Part shown: piece by piece, positions 10,542 through 20,422 of the stretch
Position numbering within the stretch: position 1 is the stretch's first letter
Layout of the letters: the number at the start of each line of letters is the position of its first letter
Assembly: GCA_947629545.1 (NCBI GenBank)
Contig: CANREE010000015.1
Coordinates: 1-43,329 of the forward strand
DNA length: 43,329 nt
Reading direction: 5' to 3'
DNA from: an uncultured Lachnospiraceae bacterium
Lineage (GTDB): Bacteria; Bacillota; Clostridia; Lachnospirales; Lachnospiraceae
Made by a program: the position numbers and the translations under genes
The notes under the pieces: model-generated
Seen by the model: only the letters and a program-made list of their open reading frames with translations
What the model was told of the DNA's origin: nothing
The model's database searches: none

Positions 10542-10571
10542 GGCTGGCCTACAGACTAACGCAGGCCAGCC
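10542..10571. terminator. Hairpin, possible terminator
   Basis: GGCTGGCCT-12 nt-AGGCCAGCC followed by ATTTTAT on the plus strand. Confidence 0.45.
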
Positions 10572-10579
10572 ATTTTATC

Positions 10580-10662
10580 CATGAGCAGAGGCATTCCCTG
10601 TCAGATCAATATCCATTCTCAGCGTATTCCTCAGCCACACGATCCGCCAGCAGCCATTACCT
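10580..10662 (-). pseudogene. Remnant of a second LarA-like/DUF2088 C-terminus
   Basis: Minus reading CWRIVWLRNTLRMDIDLTGN matches GWRIVWMKNTLGMDTFLISE of the gene at 9139-10458. Confidence 0.6.
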
Positions 10663-10688
10663 GGATGGGTATTTCTGTTGATGCAAGT

Positions 10689-11411
10689 TCAGCTTCTCTC
10701 CGCCATTGCTTTCATACAAGCCGCCGCTACCAGCCTGTTGCAGTTCCCGAATCTGGGGACTCCATGGCCACTTAATATTCCATCCGGATATCGGTTCAGC
10801 AGCTTCTGCATGCTTGCAATAAAATCCTTCGCGCAATAGTCCACAGACGCTGATGTTCCCAACAGCGGCGTATTTCCCCGGCTCCCGTTCACACCAAACG
10901 TATCCCCCGAAAACATGATCTTCTTCCCATTGATATGTATTAAGTAGACTACGCCTCCCTGCGTATGTCCGGGCGTAAGAATTGCTTCAACTTCAAGCTC
11001 TCCTATTTTCAGCTTGCAGTCTCTTTCAATCAGGATATCCGCTTCGCAGGGTTCGAACAGGCAGTCCTCCTCAAAATCATGCAAAACACATGGGAACAGC
11101 GCCGGATCGTAATCCCCCAGGCGAAGGACCTGTTTCGCATCCTTTTCTCCAGCCACAACCTTCGCACCTCTTTTCTGAAAATACCTGGCATTTCCGCAAT
11201 GATCCGGATGGGCATGAGTGATCAGTAAATGTGTGATCGGCATCTTGTCCAGACCCCATTGGCACATCGTCGCTTCAATTACTGGTACTGCCTCCTGCGG
11301 CCTGCCACAGTCTACTACCAACAGTCCATCCTGATGCACGATTCCGTATACATTTCCCAAAGTACCATAATTCATCCCTGCCAGCATATAAATATTCGGT
11401 GCCAGAATCAT
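10689..11411 (-). CDS. MBL-fold metallo-hydrolase
   Basis: 240 aa; LLITHAHPDHCGNARYF, TPGHTQGGVVYLI, FSGDTFGVNG, SGHGVPRFG. Confidence 0.9.
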   Translation of the reverse strand: MILAPNIYMLAGMNYGTLGNVYGIVHQDGLLVVDCGRPQEAVPVIEATMCQWGLDKMPITHLLITHAHPDHCGNARYFQKRGAKVVAGEKDAKQVLRLGDYDPALFPCVLHDFEEDCLFEPCEADILIERDCKLKIGELEVEAILTPGHTQGGVVYLIHINGKKIMFSGDTFGVNGSRGNTPLLGTSASVDYCAKDFIASMQKLLNRYPDGILSGHGVPRFGNCNRLVAAACMKAMAERS

Positions 11412-11444
11412 TTATATATCTCTCCTTTTAAAATTCTCTTGCCA

Positions 11445-12164
11445 TTATTTGAATACTGCGCTTAGAATATAGTTGACATATTTCATTTTCGCCTCATACG
11501 TCAGCTTGCAGTGTCCCCTTCCGTGAACCACATCATACGTAACGTCAAATCCCTGTTTCCGCATCTCCGAAACAAGCACATCCGAATTATGCGCAATATT
11601 GACCGCTTGATCGTTATCACAGTGGAATATATGGTAGGGGATCCGGGGCATCTCTTTAAGCAAGTGAAGCGGAGATACTGTCTTCAGTGCCGTTTCCAGA
11701 TCTCCCTCTTCATGCCACAAAGCGCTATAAAACAGTCTCGGAATATCTTGCCTCGAGCTAAAATGAAATACCGCGTCGCACACAGGACAATTCGCCACGC
11801 ATACTACAGGCGTCCGTTTCGCAAATACAGGATATATAAGAGCCGACAGGCCACCCATACTGTTGCCTGTGGATGCGATCGGTATCCGTTCATCCAGAAG
11901 ATACTTCTCAAACAGTACCTCCAGAATTTCATCGGTATACGCAACCGCCTGCCGGTTCATCCATGCCCATGGATTGTTGTACGGAACAACATACAACAGG
12001 TTCTTCTCTCCGTAGAACTCGCCTTCAACCGTATCGGCATCGAACATAGAAATATTATTCGCCCCCAGAAAGTACAATACAATCCCTTTTACCGGCATCC
12101 GACAGACTGCGTCATTTACATACGCAAATCTTCTGATATTCTCATAGGTAATGATTTTTTCCAT
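11445..12164 (-). CDS. Alpha/beta hydrolase (prolyl-oligopeptidase/esterase-like)
   Basis: 239 aa; IASTGNSMGGLSALIYPVFAKR (GxSxGG nucleophile elbow), FHCDNDQAVN, VHGRGHCKLTYEAKMKYVNYI. Confidence 0.75.
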   Translation of the reverse strand: MEKIITYENIRRFAYVNDAVCRMPVKGIVLYFLGANNISMFDADTVEGEFYGEKNLLYVVPYNNPWAWMNRQAVAYTDEILEVLFEKYLLDERIPIASTGNSMGGLSALIYPVFAKRTPVVCVANCPVCDAVFHFSSRQDIPRLFYSALWHEEGDLETALKTVSPLHLLKEMPRIPYHIFHCDNDQAVNIAHNSDVLVSEMRKQGFDVTYDVVHGRGHCKLTYEAKMKYVNYILSAVFK

Positions 12165-12179
12165 AGGGCGTTATTCCTC

Positions 12180-13550
12180 CTACTGTAAGCCCTGCATCTC
12201 ACCAGAAAGCTTCACGCGATGGAACGTAGTGTAGTTGCTGTCATGAAAACTGTGCGCGCGGTTCCAGGCTGTTCTGCTTAAGATCAGCAGCTCGTCTCCC
12301 TCGATCAAAAAGACAGGATACTGGAATCCGACCTCTTTGATCCCGTATTCCTGATGGTTGATAATATCACAGACCTTATCCCATTTGTCCAGATCTTTCG
12401 ATTGATAAAGAGACAGCACCGTACGGCCAGGCAGAGGATTTCCCACAGCCAGATAGACCCCTTCCTCTGTTCTCTGAATCTCAAACTTTGTATGAGCCAT
12501 AGGAAATTCAGCGAAGCATACGAATTCCATCCTTTTCTCCGGATCATCCGGATCGGCTTTTAAGATCAGTGCCTTGTTCTCACCATATCTGAGAAAGTCC
12601 ACGACACTCCCATCCGGCGCTTCCAGCGCATTTCCTTCGATCGCTCCCGCAGCGTCGGCATTCGCATGTACCCATCCCCGATCTGCCCTGATATAATCTG
12701 TCAAAGTCCAGTTCTCCGCTATCATCGGATCGGCGTTTTCGTCAATGGACAGCAGGGAATCATAAAAGCTCTTTTTTCTCCAGGTTCCATACTCAACGCC
12801 TGTCCATAAGCGCCCATGGCTGCGAAGTATCGGTACCGGGGCCTTATGGTTTCCCATTTCTTCCGTATTGCAGGATCCTCGTCGTATCACCGCCGGTGTT
12901 CCCCACGTCTTCCCTTCGTTCTCAGAGCATCCAATCAGAATATCCCCATACTCATTCGAACTGGCAAGCATATACAGCTTCCCCTGATGCCAGAACAGCT
13001 TCCCCCAGAAGCAGGGAAAAAGATCCGTTACATATCTCCAGGTCTCTCCATTGTCATCCGACCGAAACAGCAATGTCAGATTCTGCGGCATCCTTGCGCC
13101 ATACACGTCCATAGACGCAAGCAGTACCCCGGAAGGGAGCCGCACCAGAGACGGACTGCACAGATACCTTCCGGAAAAATCATACTGCGCGTCCTCCGGG
13201 TGCAGATAATTGACGATGCGCCCTTCCACCAGAGAAGTACGGAACAGACGTACTCTGCTCTCGCAGTGTCTGCTGTCGCATACTCTTATCTCGTACTCTG
13301 TTTCCGAATCCAGACCTTCTAAGACCGTTTCTTTTGCTTTGACGATTTTCTCTTTCCAGTCAAATGACCCGCGCTCGCGGTAATAAACAGAAAATGTGTC
13401 TCCCTGTCCCAGCCACTCCACCTCGCAGGTACGCTCGTAGGGAGCCAGCCGGCAGATATACGGCACTTCACTCCGATCCGCTTCTGCCGCGGGCCGATAG
13501 GGGGTATAACTCCATCCGTTGTAACCTCTCATCCGCGTGTTCTCCTTCAT
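12180..13550 (-). CDS. Sialidase-superfamily (BNR) exo-hydrolase-like protein with an FN3-like N-terminus
   Basis: 456 aa; LFRSDDNGETWRYVTDLFPCFWGKLFWHQGKLYML, IGCSENEGKTWGTPAVI (Asp-box-like repeats). Confidence 0.7.
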   Translation of the reverse strand: MKENTRMRGYNGWSYTPYRPAAEADRSEVPYICRLAPYERTCEVEWLGQGDTFSVYYRERGSFDWKEKIVKAKETVLEGLDSETEYEIRVCDSRHCESRVRLFRTSLVEGRIVNYLHPEDAQYDFSGRYLCSPSLVRLPSGVLLASMDVYGARMPQNLTLLFRSDDNGETWRYVTDLFPCFWGKLFWHQGKLYMLASSNEYGDILIGCSENEGKTWGTPAVIRRGSCNTEEMGNHKAPVPILRSHGRLWTGVEYGTWRKKSFYDSLLSIDENADPMIAENWTLTDYIRADRGWVHANADAAGAIEGNALEAPDGSVVDFLRYGENKALILKADPDDPEKRMEFVCFAEFPMAHTKFEIQRTEEGVYLAVGNPLPGRTVLSLYQSKDLDKWDKVCDIINHQEYGIKEVGFQYPVFLIEGDELLILSRTAWNRAHSFHDSNYTTFHRVKLSGEMQGLQ

Positions 13551-13567
13551 TATGACAATATTGCAAT

Positions 13568-13642
13568 AGACTGCCGTAAAGCTATTTTCATTTCGTCCAT
13601 ATCTGCACAGCTAATCGAACGAGAAATTCTTTACGGCAGTCT
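13568..13642. repeat. 14 bp perfect inverted repeat downstream of the solute-binding protein gene
   Basis: AGACTGCCGTAAAG (13568-13581) and CTTTACGGCAGTCT (13629-13642), ending 13 bp from the SBP stop. Confidence 0.85.
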
Positions 13643-13655
13643 GTTCACTCACAAA

Positions 13656-15308
13656 TTATTTGGAATTAAAACTATCATAAGCCTCCTGCAGAATAGAAAG
13701 GTACTCTTCAAGCCCCAGATTCTGCATCTGCTTGACATAATCATCCCAGCCCTCTTCGATGCCTCCATTCAGCATCCAGTTAGCAAACGTCGTATTTCTG
13801 CAGTCATTCAGATCCTTGGACAGTTCGCTAGATCGCAGGGTTTGATCCTCTGTCATAAGAATACTCTGGTATCGATTCTCCATCGGTATTACATAATCTT
13901 TGTAAACATTTTCCCACATGGATAACCTTTCCGCATGAGAATGATCCTCAGCTAAGGTAATCCTATTAAAAACAGATTCTGTCAATAAGAACAAACATCT
14001 TACATCTGGCGTATCCCAATAATCTGTGCCAGGATTGGCAATATAGAACGTATCGTCTTCATTTCGTGTAACCCACCCACTCTCTGTCGTGCCATATCGA
14101 CACTGTATCGTCCAGACAGGATCGGCGATCAGATCTGCCAGTCTCATCGCCACTTCCGGATACTGACATGTGGAGAAAATCGTAAACTTGTTCCTGCTTA
14201 ACCAGTTCACCTGTCCACGGGTTAATGGTTGTTTTCCATTGCCAGAATCCACAGGCGCCATCGCGATATATGTATCCACATCTGGATTTGCATAACTGAA
14301 AAAACTGCCTACTTTGCCTGATCTTGTCATCATCATATAATCATCTTGTGAGCACGTTAAACAGTCATACGGAATCAATTCTTCTTCGTATAATCTTCTC
14401 AAATACAACAATGGCTCTATCATATCATCCGTGGCATAATTGTATTCAATTTTACCCTCATCACTTAATGTTACAGTTCCATTACCCTGCGTCCTCACAC
14501 CAAATGTACCAAAAATATCCAACGCTCCGCCAGCAGTCTGGAATATATTTCTTGTATAAAGCGGAATCACATCCTCGGGAATACTCCCCTTACCGGCATT
14601 CTCCTTAAATGCCTTCAGCACGTTATAGTATTCATCCGTTGTTTTCGGAATTTCCAACCCCAGTTCGTCCAACCAGACCTTATTTATCAGCCACATGTCA
14701 CGTAAATTCAGATCATACGGTATCTCTGCAATCTGCGGAAGACTGTAAATATTTCCATCCTCAAAAGTAACCAAACGTCGAGCCAGATCGTTCTCCGCAA
14801 AATAACTGCTCCAATTTGGCGACCACTCAGCCATCAAATCATTAAGCGGAACGATATCTCCTCCTAGAGCTGCTTCCTGAATCTGTTTATCCGAACCTAT
14901 ACCAATCGCTATATCCGGATAATCTCTGGACGTATACATCAATGCGATGCTGTCGTTCGATTCATAATATCGAAACTCTAGTTTTACACCGGACGCCTCC
15001 TGCAGCATCTTTATCCAGTTTGTATCCTCCCAGGGAAGCTGATAAGAACTTGTAGGGGAATTTACTCCAACTATCAATGTGATCTCCTCATCCGTAATCG
15101 GCAGTCCTTCTCTTTTGGCATGATTTACAATCTCCTCTGCATTCTGCGTTTCGCCAGAGCTTTCCTCTGATCCGGCTACTGTCGTCTCATTCTGGGCCGC
15201 TGTTGTTGATTGACCATTTTTTCCTCCGGAAGAGCAGCCTGGAAGCATCGCCAACACCGCGACTGCGAGCAGTAATGAAACTGATTTATTCCATCGTGTT
15301 TTTTTCAT
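13656..15308 (-). CDS. Extracellular solute-binding lipoprotein (family 1, LplA-like)
   Basis: 550 aa; lipobox VLAMLPGCSSGG; downstream of two Lpl-type permeases. Confidence 0.9.
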   Translation of the reverse strand: MKKTRWNKSVSLLLAVAVLAMLPGCSSGGKNGQSTTAAQNETTVAGSEESSGETQNAEEIVNHAKREGLPITDEEITLIVGVNSPTSSYQLPWEDTNWIKMLQEASGVKLEFRYYESNDSIALMYTSRDYPDIAIGIGSDKQIQEAALGGDIVPLNDLMAEWSPNWSSYFAENDLARRLVTFEDGNIYSLPQIAEIPYDLNLRDMWLINKVWLDELGLEIPKTTDEYYNVLKAFKENAGKGSIPEDVIPLYTRNIFQTAGGALDIFGTFGVRTQGNGTVTLSDEGKIEYNYATDDMIEPLLYLRRLYEEELIPYDCLTCSQDDYMMMTRSGKVGSFFSYANPDVDTYIAMAPVDSGNGKQPLTRGQVNWLSRNKFTIFSTCQYPEVAMRLADLIADPVWTIQCRYGTTESGWVTRNEDDTFYIANPGTDYWDTPDVRCLFLLTESVFNRITLAEDHSHAERLSMWENVYKDYVIPMENRYQSILMTEDQTLRSSELSKDLNDCRNTTFANWMLNGGIEEGWDDYVKQMQNLGLEEYLSILQEAYDSFNSK

Positions 15309-15368
15309 CTACTTTTTCTCCTTTTCATTTTTTATAGATAATGTACAGGCCTGTCATAATTTAATATT

Positions 15369-16268
15369 TCATCCCTTTACTGATCCAACCATAACACCTT
15401 TCACAAAGTATTTCTGAATAAAAGGATACATTACAAGCACCGGCAGACTGGATACAATGATCACACCATACTTCAAACTCTGCATATCCATCATTCTTTT
15501 CATGTTATATGCGTCTTCATAGTCATTTGTCACCGAAGTATTCAACAGCAGATTGCGCAATACCAGCTGCATCGGATGCTTTTCTTGATCCCTCAGGTAC
15601 AGCAGCGCCGGGCGGAAACTGTTCCAATGTCCTACGGCAAAAAACAGAAGCATTACCGCCAGTATCGCCTTCGACAAAGGCAAAGCGACCTGAAAGAAAA
15701 ATCTCAACTCACTTCCCCCATCGATCCGTGTCGCATCCTTCAATTCGACAGGGATATTCGTAGAAAAGAAATTCCTGCAAAGAATCAAGTTCCACGCTCC
15801 TACTCCGCCAGGGATTACCATTACCGCAAAGGTATTCACCAAATGCAGCTTGTTGATCAGCAGATACGTAGGGATCATCCCTCCTCCGACAAACAAGGTA
15901 ATCAGGAAAAAGAGATTGAATCCTCGACGGAACGGAAGTTCCCGGACTGACAGCGCATAAGCCGCAGGAATGGTCAGACACAGATTATATGCGGTTCCCA
16001 CGACGGTGTAAAGGATGGTATTCTTATATCCGACCCAAATATTATGCTCTTCTAATATTGCTTTATAGCCTTCAATGGTAAATCCTTTCGGCCATATAAA
16101 TACTTTTCCGCTTGTCACCAACGTAGGGTCGCTGAAGGATGCGATCAGTACAAACCACAGTGGATACAGGCATGCGATCAGAAAAAATATAGCAATCAAA
16201 TGATTTACGATCATAAATACCTGTTCAGAAGCAGATAATTTCACTCGTTTTCCTTTTGTACCTGACAT
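15369..16268 (-). CDS. Carbohydrate ABC transporter permease (LplC/YtcP-like)
   Basis: 299 aa; LIACLYPLWFVLIASFSDP, C-terminal QKYFVKGVMVGSVKG. Confidence 0.92.
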   Translation of the reverse strand: MSGTKGKRVKLSASEQVFMIVNHLIAIFFLIACLYPLWFVLIASFSDPTLVTSGKVFIWPKGFTIEGYKAILEEHNIWVGYKNTILYTVVGTAYNLCLTIPAAYALSVRELPFRRGFNLFFLITLFVGGGMIPTYLLINKLHLVNTFAVMVIPGGVGAWNLILCRNFFSTNIPVELKDATRIDGGSELRFFFQVALPLSKAILAVMLLFFAVGHWNSFRPALLYLRDQEKHPMQLVLRNLLLNTSVTNDYEDAYNMKRMMDMQSLKYGVIIVSSLPVLVMYPFIQKYFVKGVMVGSVKG

Positions 16269-16282
16269 GATCTCCTCCTCTA

Positions 16283-17245
16283 CTACCAGATACTGGTCTC
16301 GCCAAGCTTTTTAGAAATATGATTTACCGTAAGCACCATGACCAGATTCACCACTGATTCAAAAAGGCCGACCGCAATCGAATACCCATATTGCTGGTTT
16401 CCGATACCCATAGAATATACATATGTGGAAATCGTCTCGCTTGCCGAAAGGTTCAGATCATTCTGCAGCAAAAACACTTTATCGAATCCAACACTCAGCA
16501 AATCCCCTACTCTTAAAATCAGCAACGTCAGGATCGTCGGCTTCAGCATTGGCAGATCAATATAACGGATCCTTTGCAGAATACCTGCCCCATCCACTTT
16601 CGCGGCATCATGCATCGTCTCGTCGATCGCGCTCAGGCTGGAAAAATAAATAATGCTGCTCCATCCTACTCCGCTCCATACTCCGCTCCATACATACATG
16701 TGACGAAATGCCGCAGCGCTTCCCATATACAATTCCCTGCTTAGCCCCAGACTCTCCCTGATGTTATTCACAAGGCCATAGCTTTGGGCAAAGAATACAT
16801 TCAATATACTGACTACGACTACCGTCGAAACAAAATGAGGGGCATACGTAATATTCTGAACCAGTTTTTTCAGCCTGACAGACGGGATATAGTTCAGGCA
16901 TAGCGCAAGAACAATCGGCAGTGGGAAACTGGCAATCATTGAGTATGCGGAAAGAAACATCGTATTATACATAACCGGCCAGAATTTGTTAGAACGGAAA
17001 AACCGTAAAAAATGTTTAAATCCTACCCATGGACTTCCCAAATACCCAAGATACGGTCTGTAATCTTTAAATGCAAGCATAATCCCATACATTGGCCCGT
17101 AATGAAAGACCGCCATACTAACCACTGCCGGAAGCAACAGGATATATAACTGCCAGTATCTTCGCATCCGCTTCGCAAGAGGTTGCTTTCCATAAGGCTT
17201 TATCTCATTCTGAGAAAATACCTGATTCTTTTTCCCTTTTAAAAT
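16283..17245 (-). CDS. Carbohydrate ABC transporter permease (LplB-like), possible ATT start
   Basis: MRRYWQLYILLLPAVVSMAVFHYGPMYGIMLAFKDY; frame stays open upstream of the ATG at 17167 to an ATT at 17245 preceded by GGGAGGTGACGTCGC. Confidence 0.82.
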   Translation of the reverse strand: MLKGKKNQVFSQNEIKPYGKQPLAKRMRRYWQLYILLLPAVVSMAVFHYGPMYGIMLAFKDYRPYLGYLGSPWVGFKHFLRFFRSNKFWPVMYNTMFLSAYSMIASFPLPIVLALCLNYIPSVRLKKLVQNITYAPHFVSTVVVVSILNVFFAQSYGLVNNIRESLGLSRELYMGSAAAFRHMYVWSGVWSGVGWSSIIYFSSLSAIDETMHDAAKVDGAGILQRIRYIDLPMLKPTILTLLILRVGDLLSVGFDKVFLLQNDLNLSASETISTYVYSMGIGNQQYGYSIAVGLFESVVNLVMVLTVNHISKKLGETSIW

Positions 17246-17288
17246 GCGACGTCACCTCCCAGAGTATCACAAGTACTGATTTTTTCTG

Positions 17289-18194
17289 CTACACCAATAC
17301 TTTCCTATAATTCATCCGTTCCATCCGCTCAATCAGTTTCTTTTCCTGCTGCGCCGTGAGATTCTCCATCGGACGACGCACGGCTGATGTCCGGATCACG
17401 CCTTCCTCCCTCAACATCACCTTAAATGCAGCGATGGCGTTCACTTCGCATAAAATATCATTCAGCACATTGGTACGACGCTGATATGCCATTGCCTGTT
17501 CGAAGTTTTTCTTTCTGATCTCCTCCCAGATTGCGGCATAATGCGCCCCGATCACATTGGCATTGCCGGAGACAACGCCGTCTCCTCCGATTGCGCAAAC
17601 CGCTGTAAACAGATGATCCGGTCCTGTTAATACGCTGAAATTCCCTCCATTGACCAGCATAAGCTTCTGCATTCTGCTGATATCAGGATAACTGTACTTC
17701 ACGCCGACCACATTCGGACATCTCTTCGCAATCTCCTCACAGACAGACGGGGTCAGGTCATTCACTGCGTTCTGGGGAATCGCGTATAAGTATACAGGGA
17801 AATCCTCCGATACACTGTGCGCAACAGTTACATAAAAGTCGAGCAATGCGGCATCGCTCAGTTTATAGAAAGCAGGAGTCACGACTCCGATGCCGTCCGC
17901 TCCGATCTCTTCTGCATGGCGGGACAGAGCTATGGTATCTTTTAAATTCCATGCGCCGGTCTGAATAAATACCGGAATCCTTCCATGCGCGGCCTGCACC
18001 GTTATTTCAGCGATACGTTTTCTTTCCTCGACGCTCAGATACATCATTTCTCCGGTCGTTCCGCACGGAAAAATTCCCTGTACCCCGCTGCGAATCACAT
18101 GCTCCAACAGTCTCGCAAGGGATTCCTCATCGATTGCTCCCACTCCTGTCAGCGGCGTTATCACAGGAACCACCGTTCCGCACAATCGTTTCAC
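17289..18194 (-). CDS. DapA/NanA-superfamily aldolase (dihydrodipicolinate synthase family)
   Basis: 301 aa; GIFPCGTTGEMMYLSVEER, YLYAIPQNAVN, VVGVKYSYPD (Schiff-base Lys). Confidence 0.88.
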   Translation of the reverse strand: MKRLCGTVVPVITPLTGVGAIDEESLARLLEHVIRSGVQGIFPCGTTGEMMYLSVEERKRIAEITVQAAHGRIPVFIQTGAWNLKDTIALSRHAEEIGADGIGVVTPAFYKLSDAALLDFYVTVAHSVSEDFPVYLYAIPQNAVNDLTPSVCEEIAKRCPNVVGVKYSYPDISRMQKLMLVNGGNFSVLTGPDHLFTAVCAIGGDGVVSGNANVIGAHYAAIWEEIRKKNFEQAMAYQRRTNVLNDILCEVNAIAAFKVMLREEGVIRTSAVRRPMENLTAQQEKKLIERMERMNYRKVLV

Positions 18195-18243
18195 TCAAAT
18201 TCAGCCTCCATTCCTTCCATATCCAACTGCCCGTGCGCTGATA

Positions 18244-20046
18244 TTACTTCTTATACATCGCCCCGTACGCCCTACACGCCCGATAATCCGCGCCTTCCTT
18301 ATCCATCCCGAACGCGTTCCACGCCGCAGGCCTAAAGATCTTCTCTGCCGGTACGTTGTGCATGCACACCGGGATACGAAGGATGGAGCACATCGTAATC
18401 AGGTCCGCTCCGATATGTCCGTAGCTGATCGCTCCGTGGTTCGCTCCCCAGTGGTTCATCACGTCGTAGGCCGTCTTAAACGGGCTGCCTTCCTTGCCGT
18501 CGCACCGCGGTGTGAACCAGGTGCACGGCCAGGTGTAGTCGGTCCGCTTCCACAGGATGTCCGAAACCTCGTCCGGCAGCGCCACGGTCCAGCCTTCCGC
18601 CAGCTGCAGCACCGGCCCCAATCCCTTTACGAGATTTAAACGGATCATCGTCACCGGCATCTGGGCTCTTGTAAGGAATCGGGAGGAATAACCGCCTCCG
18701 CGGAAGTAGCCGTTGTCCGCCGGGTTCCAGGTGGTCGCGTTAAGGATCGCCTTCTGGTCCTCCTCCGTTACCTCCCACCACTGCTTCATGACGCCGTTGC
18801 CGTCCGCGTCCTTCGCCTCTCCGCTCGCATCCAGGCAGGCCGCGCCCGAATTGATCAGGTGGATGAAACCGCCGTTCTCCTTCGCCGCGCCTTCCAGCTC
18901 ATACCCGGTGGCCCGCTTCACCGCCTCGGGGCTCCAGTAGGTACGCACATCCGCGAAGATCTGAGGCCGGTTGGTCAGAAGCTTCATGAAAAGCATTCCC
19001 AGGCCGTTCAGAACATCGTTTTCTGTAGCCAGAATGTAAGGCTCCCTCGCGCCGTCCCAGTCAAAGGAGGTATTCAGAAGCGCCTCCGCGAAGTCGGCGT
19101 TGGGGTAGAAATCGGTCCACTGCCTCTGTCCCTGGAAACCGGCCGCAATGGCGTTGTGGCCGATGGCCTCCTCGGAGAACTTCGGATCCAGCTTGTCGCA
19201 GCCGCTCATCAGCTCCTTGATGATGACCATCATCTTCACCACGAACTCCCAGTCCCTGTCCTTCTGCTCGCGGCTCTTGCGGATGAACTCCGGATTCTTG
19301 TCGAAGCCTTCTTTACAGTACTGCTTCGTCCAGGCCAGAGCCCGTTCGTACTCGTCGTGGTCGTAAATGCCTTCGCTCATGCGGCGGAGGATCTCAACCT
19401 CGTCCACCGACTCCACGCGCATTCCCAGATAGGACTCAATGAAATCCGTATCGATGATGGATCCGCCGATTCCCATACAGGCGGAACCGATCTGCAGATA
19501 GGACTTTCCTCTCATGGATGCCGCCGCCACCGCCGCGCGCCCGAACCGCAGGAGTTTCTCCTTCACATCCTCCGGGATCGAGGTGTCGTCTGCCTCGCAG
19601 ACCTCGTGGCCGTAGATGCCGAAGGCCGGAAGGCCCTTCTGCGCATGGGTCGCCAGCACTGACGCCAGATACACCGCGCCGGGACGCTCTGTGCCGTTGA
19701 AGCCCCACACGGCCTTGATGGTAGTGCGGTCCATATCCATGGTCTCCGCGCCGTAGCACCAGCAGGGCGTCACGGTCAGGGTAATCGCTACACCCTCCCG
19801 CTCAAACTTTGCCTGGCAGGCGGCCGTCTCTCCCGCGCGTCCGATTGTCGTGTCCGCGATGACCACCCGCACCGGCCTGCCGTCCGCATATCGGAGATTC
19901 TCCTCATACAGCCTGGCGGCAGCTTTTGCCATACTCATAGTCTGGCCTTCCAGCGATCCCCTCACGTCCAGAGCGCCCTTGCGAGCGTCGATGACGGGCC
20001 GGATACCGATCGCCGGGTATTCGCCGACCAGTCGGCTTTTTGCCAT
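18244..20046 (-). CDS. fucI: L-fucose isomerase
   Basis: 600 aa; [71 protein letters not shown]. Confidence 0.93.
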   Translation of the reverse strand: MAKSRLVGEYPAIGIRPVIDARKGALDVRGSLEGQTMSMAKAAARLYEENLRYADGRPVRVVIADTTIGRAGETAACQAKFEREGVAITLTVTPCWCYGAETMDMDRTTIKAVWGFNGTERPGAVYLASVLATHAQKGLPAFGIYGHEVCEADDTSIPEDVKEKLLRFGRAAVAAASMRGKSYLQIGSACMGIGGSIIDTDFIESYLGMRVESVDEVEILRRMSEGIYDHDEYERALAWTKQYCKEGFDKNPEFIRKSREQKDRDWEFVVKMMVIIKELMSGCDKLDPKFSEEAIGHNAIAAGFQGQRQWTDFYPNADFAEALLNTSFDWDGAREPYILATENDVLNGLGMLFMKLLTNRPQIFADVRTYWSPEAVKRATGYELEGAAKENGGFIHLINSGAACLDASGEAKDADGNGVMKQWWEVTEEDQKAILNATTWNPADNGYFRGGGYSSRFLTRAQMPVTMIRLNLVKGLGPVLQLAEGWTVALPDEVSDILWKRTDYTWPCTWFTPRCDGKEGSPFKTAYDVMNHWGANHGAISYGHIGADLITMCSILRIPVCMHNVPAEKIFRPAAWNAFGMDKEGADYRACRAYGAMYKK

Positions 20047-20141
20047 TTCCTCACCTTCCCCTCTTTTTCATTGCTGTTTTTCAGCTGCAGGATCCTGGAC
20101 GGCGCAGGCTATACGCGCAGGCCGTACTGCGGTCCTTATCT

Positions 20142-20174
20142 ATTTTATCCTTCCGCAGGCGGAAGAGATAAAAT
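20142..20174. other. Intergenic hairpin between fucI and araC-family genes
   Basis: ATTTTATC-CTTCCG-CAGG-CGGAAG-AGATAAAAT with one bulge. Confidence 0.6.
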
Positions 20175-20422
20175 CTGTCCATGAAAAATTAACTTGCAGT
20201 ATTCGAAATACGCTTTTTATAATTTCATATTTTCCATTTATATCCAGTAATAATGTGTTAATTCATCTTTGATTCACATCTTGTTCATATTTTATCGTGT
20301 TTTTCGTCACATTTCTCGCTATTATTTGATTATGACTGGACATTTCTTGACATTTTTGCTATAATCAAAAAGGGGGTACCGGACCGTATCGTTAAAATGC
20401 CACATAGCAATGCTTTTTCGGA

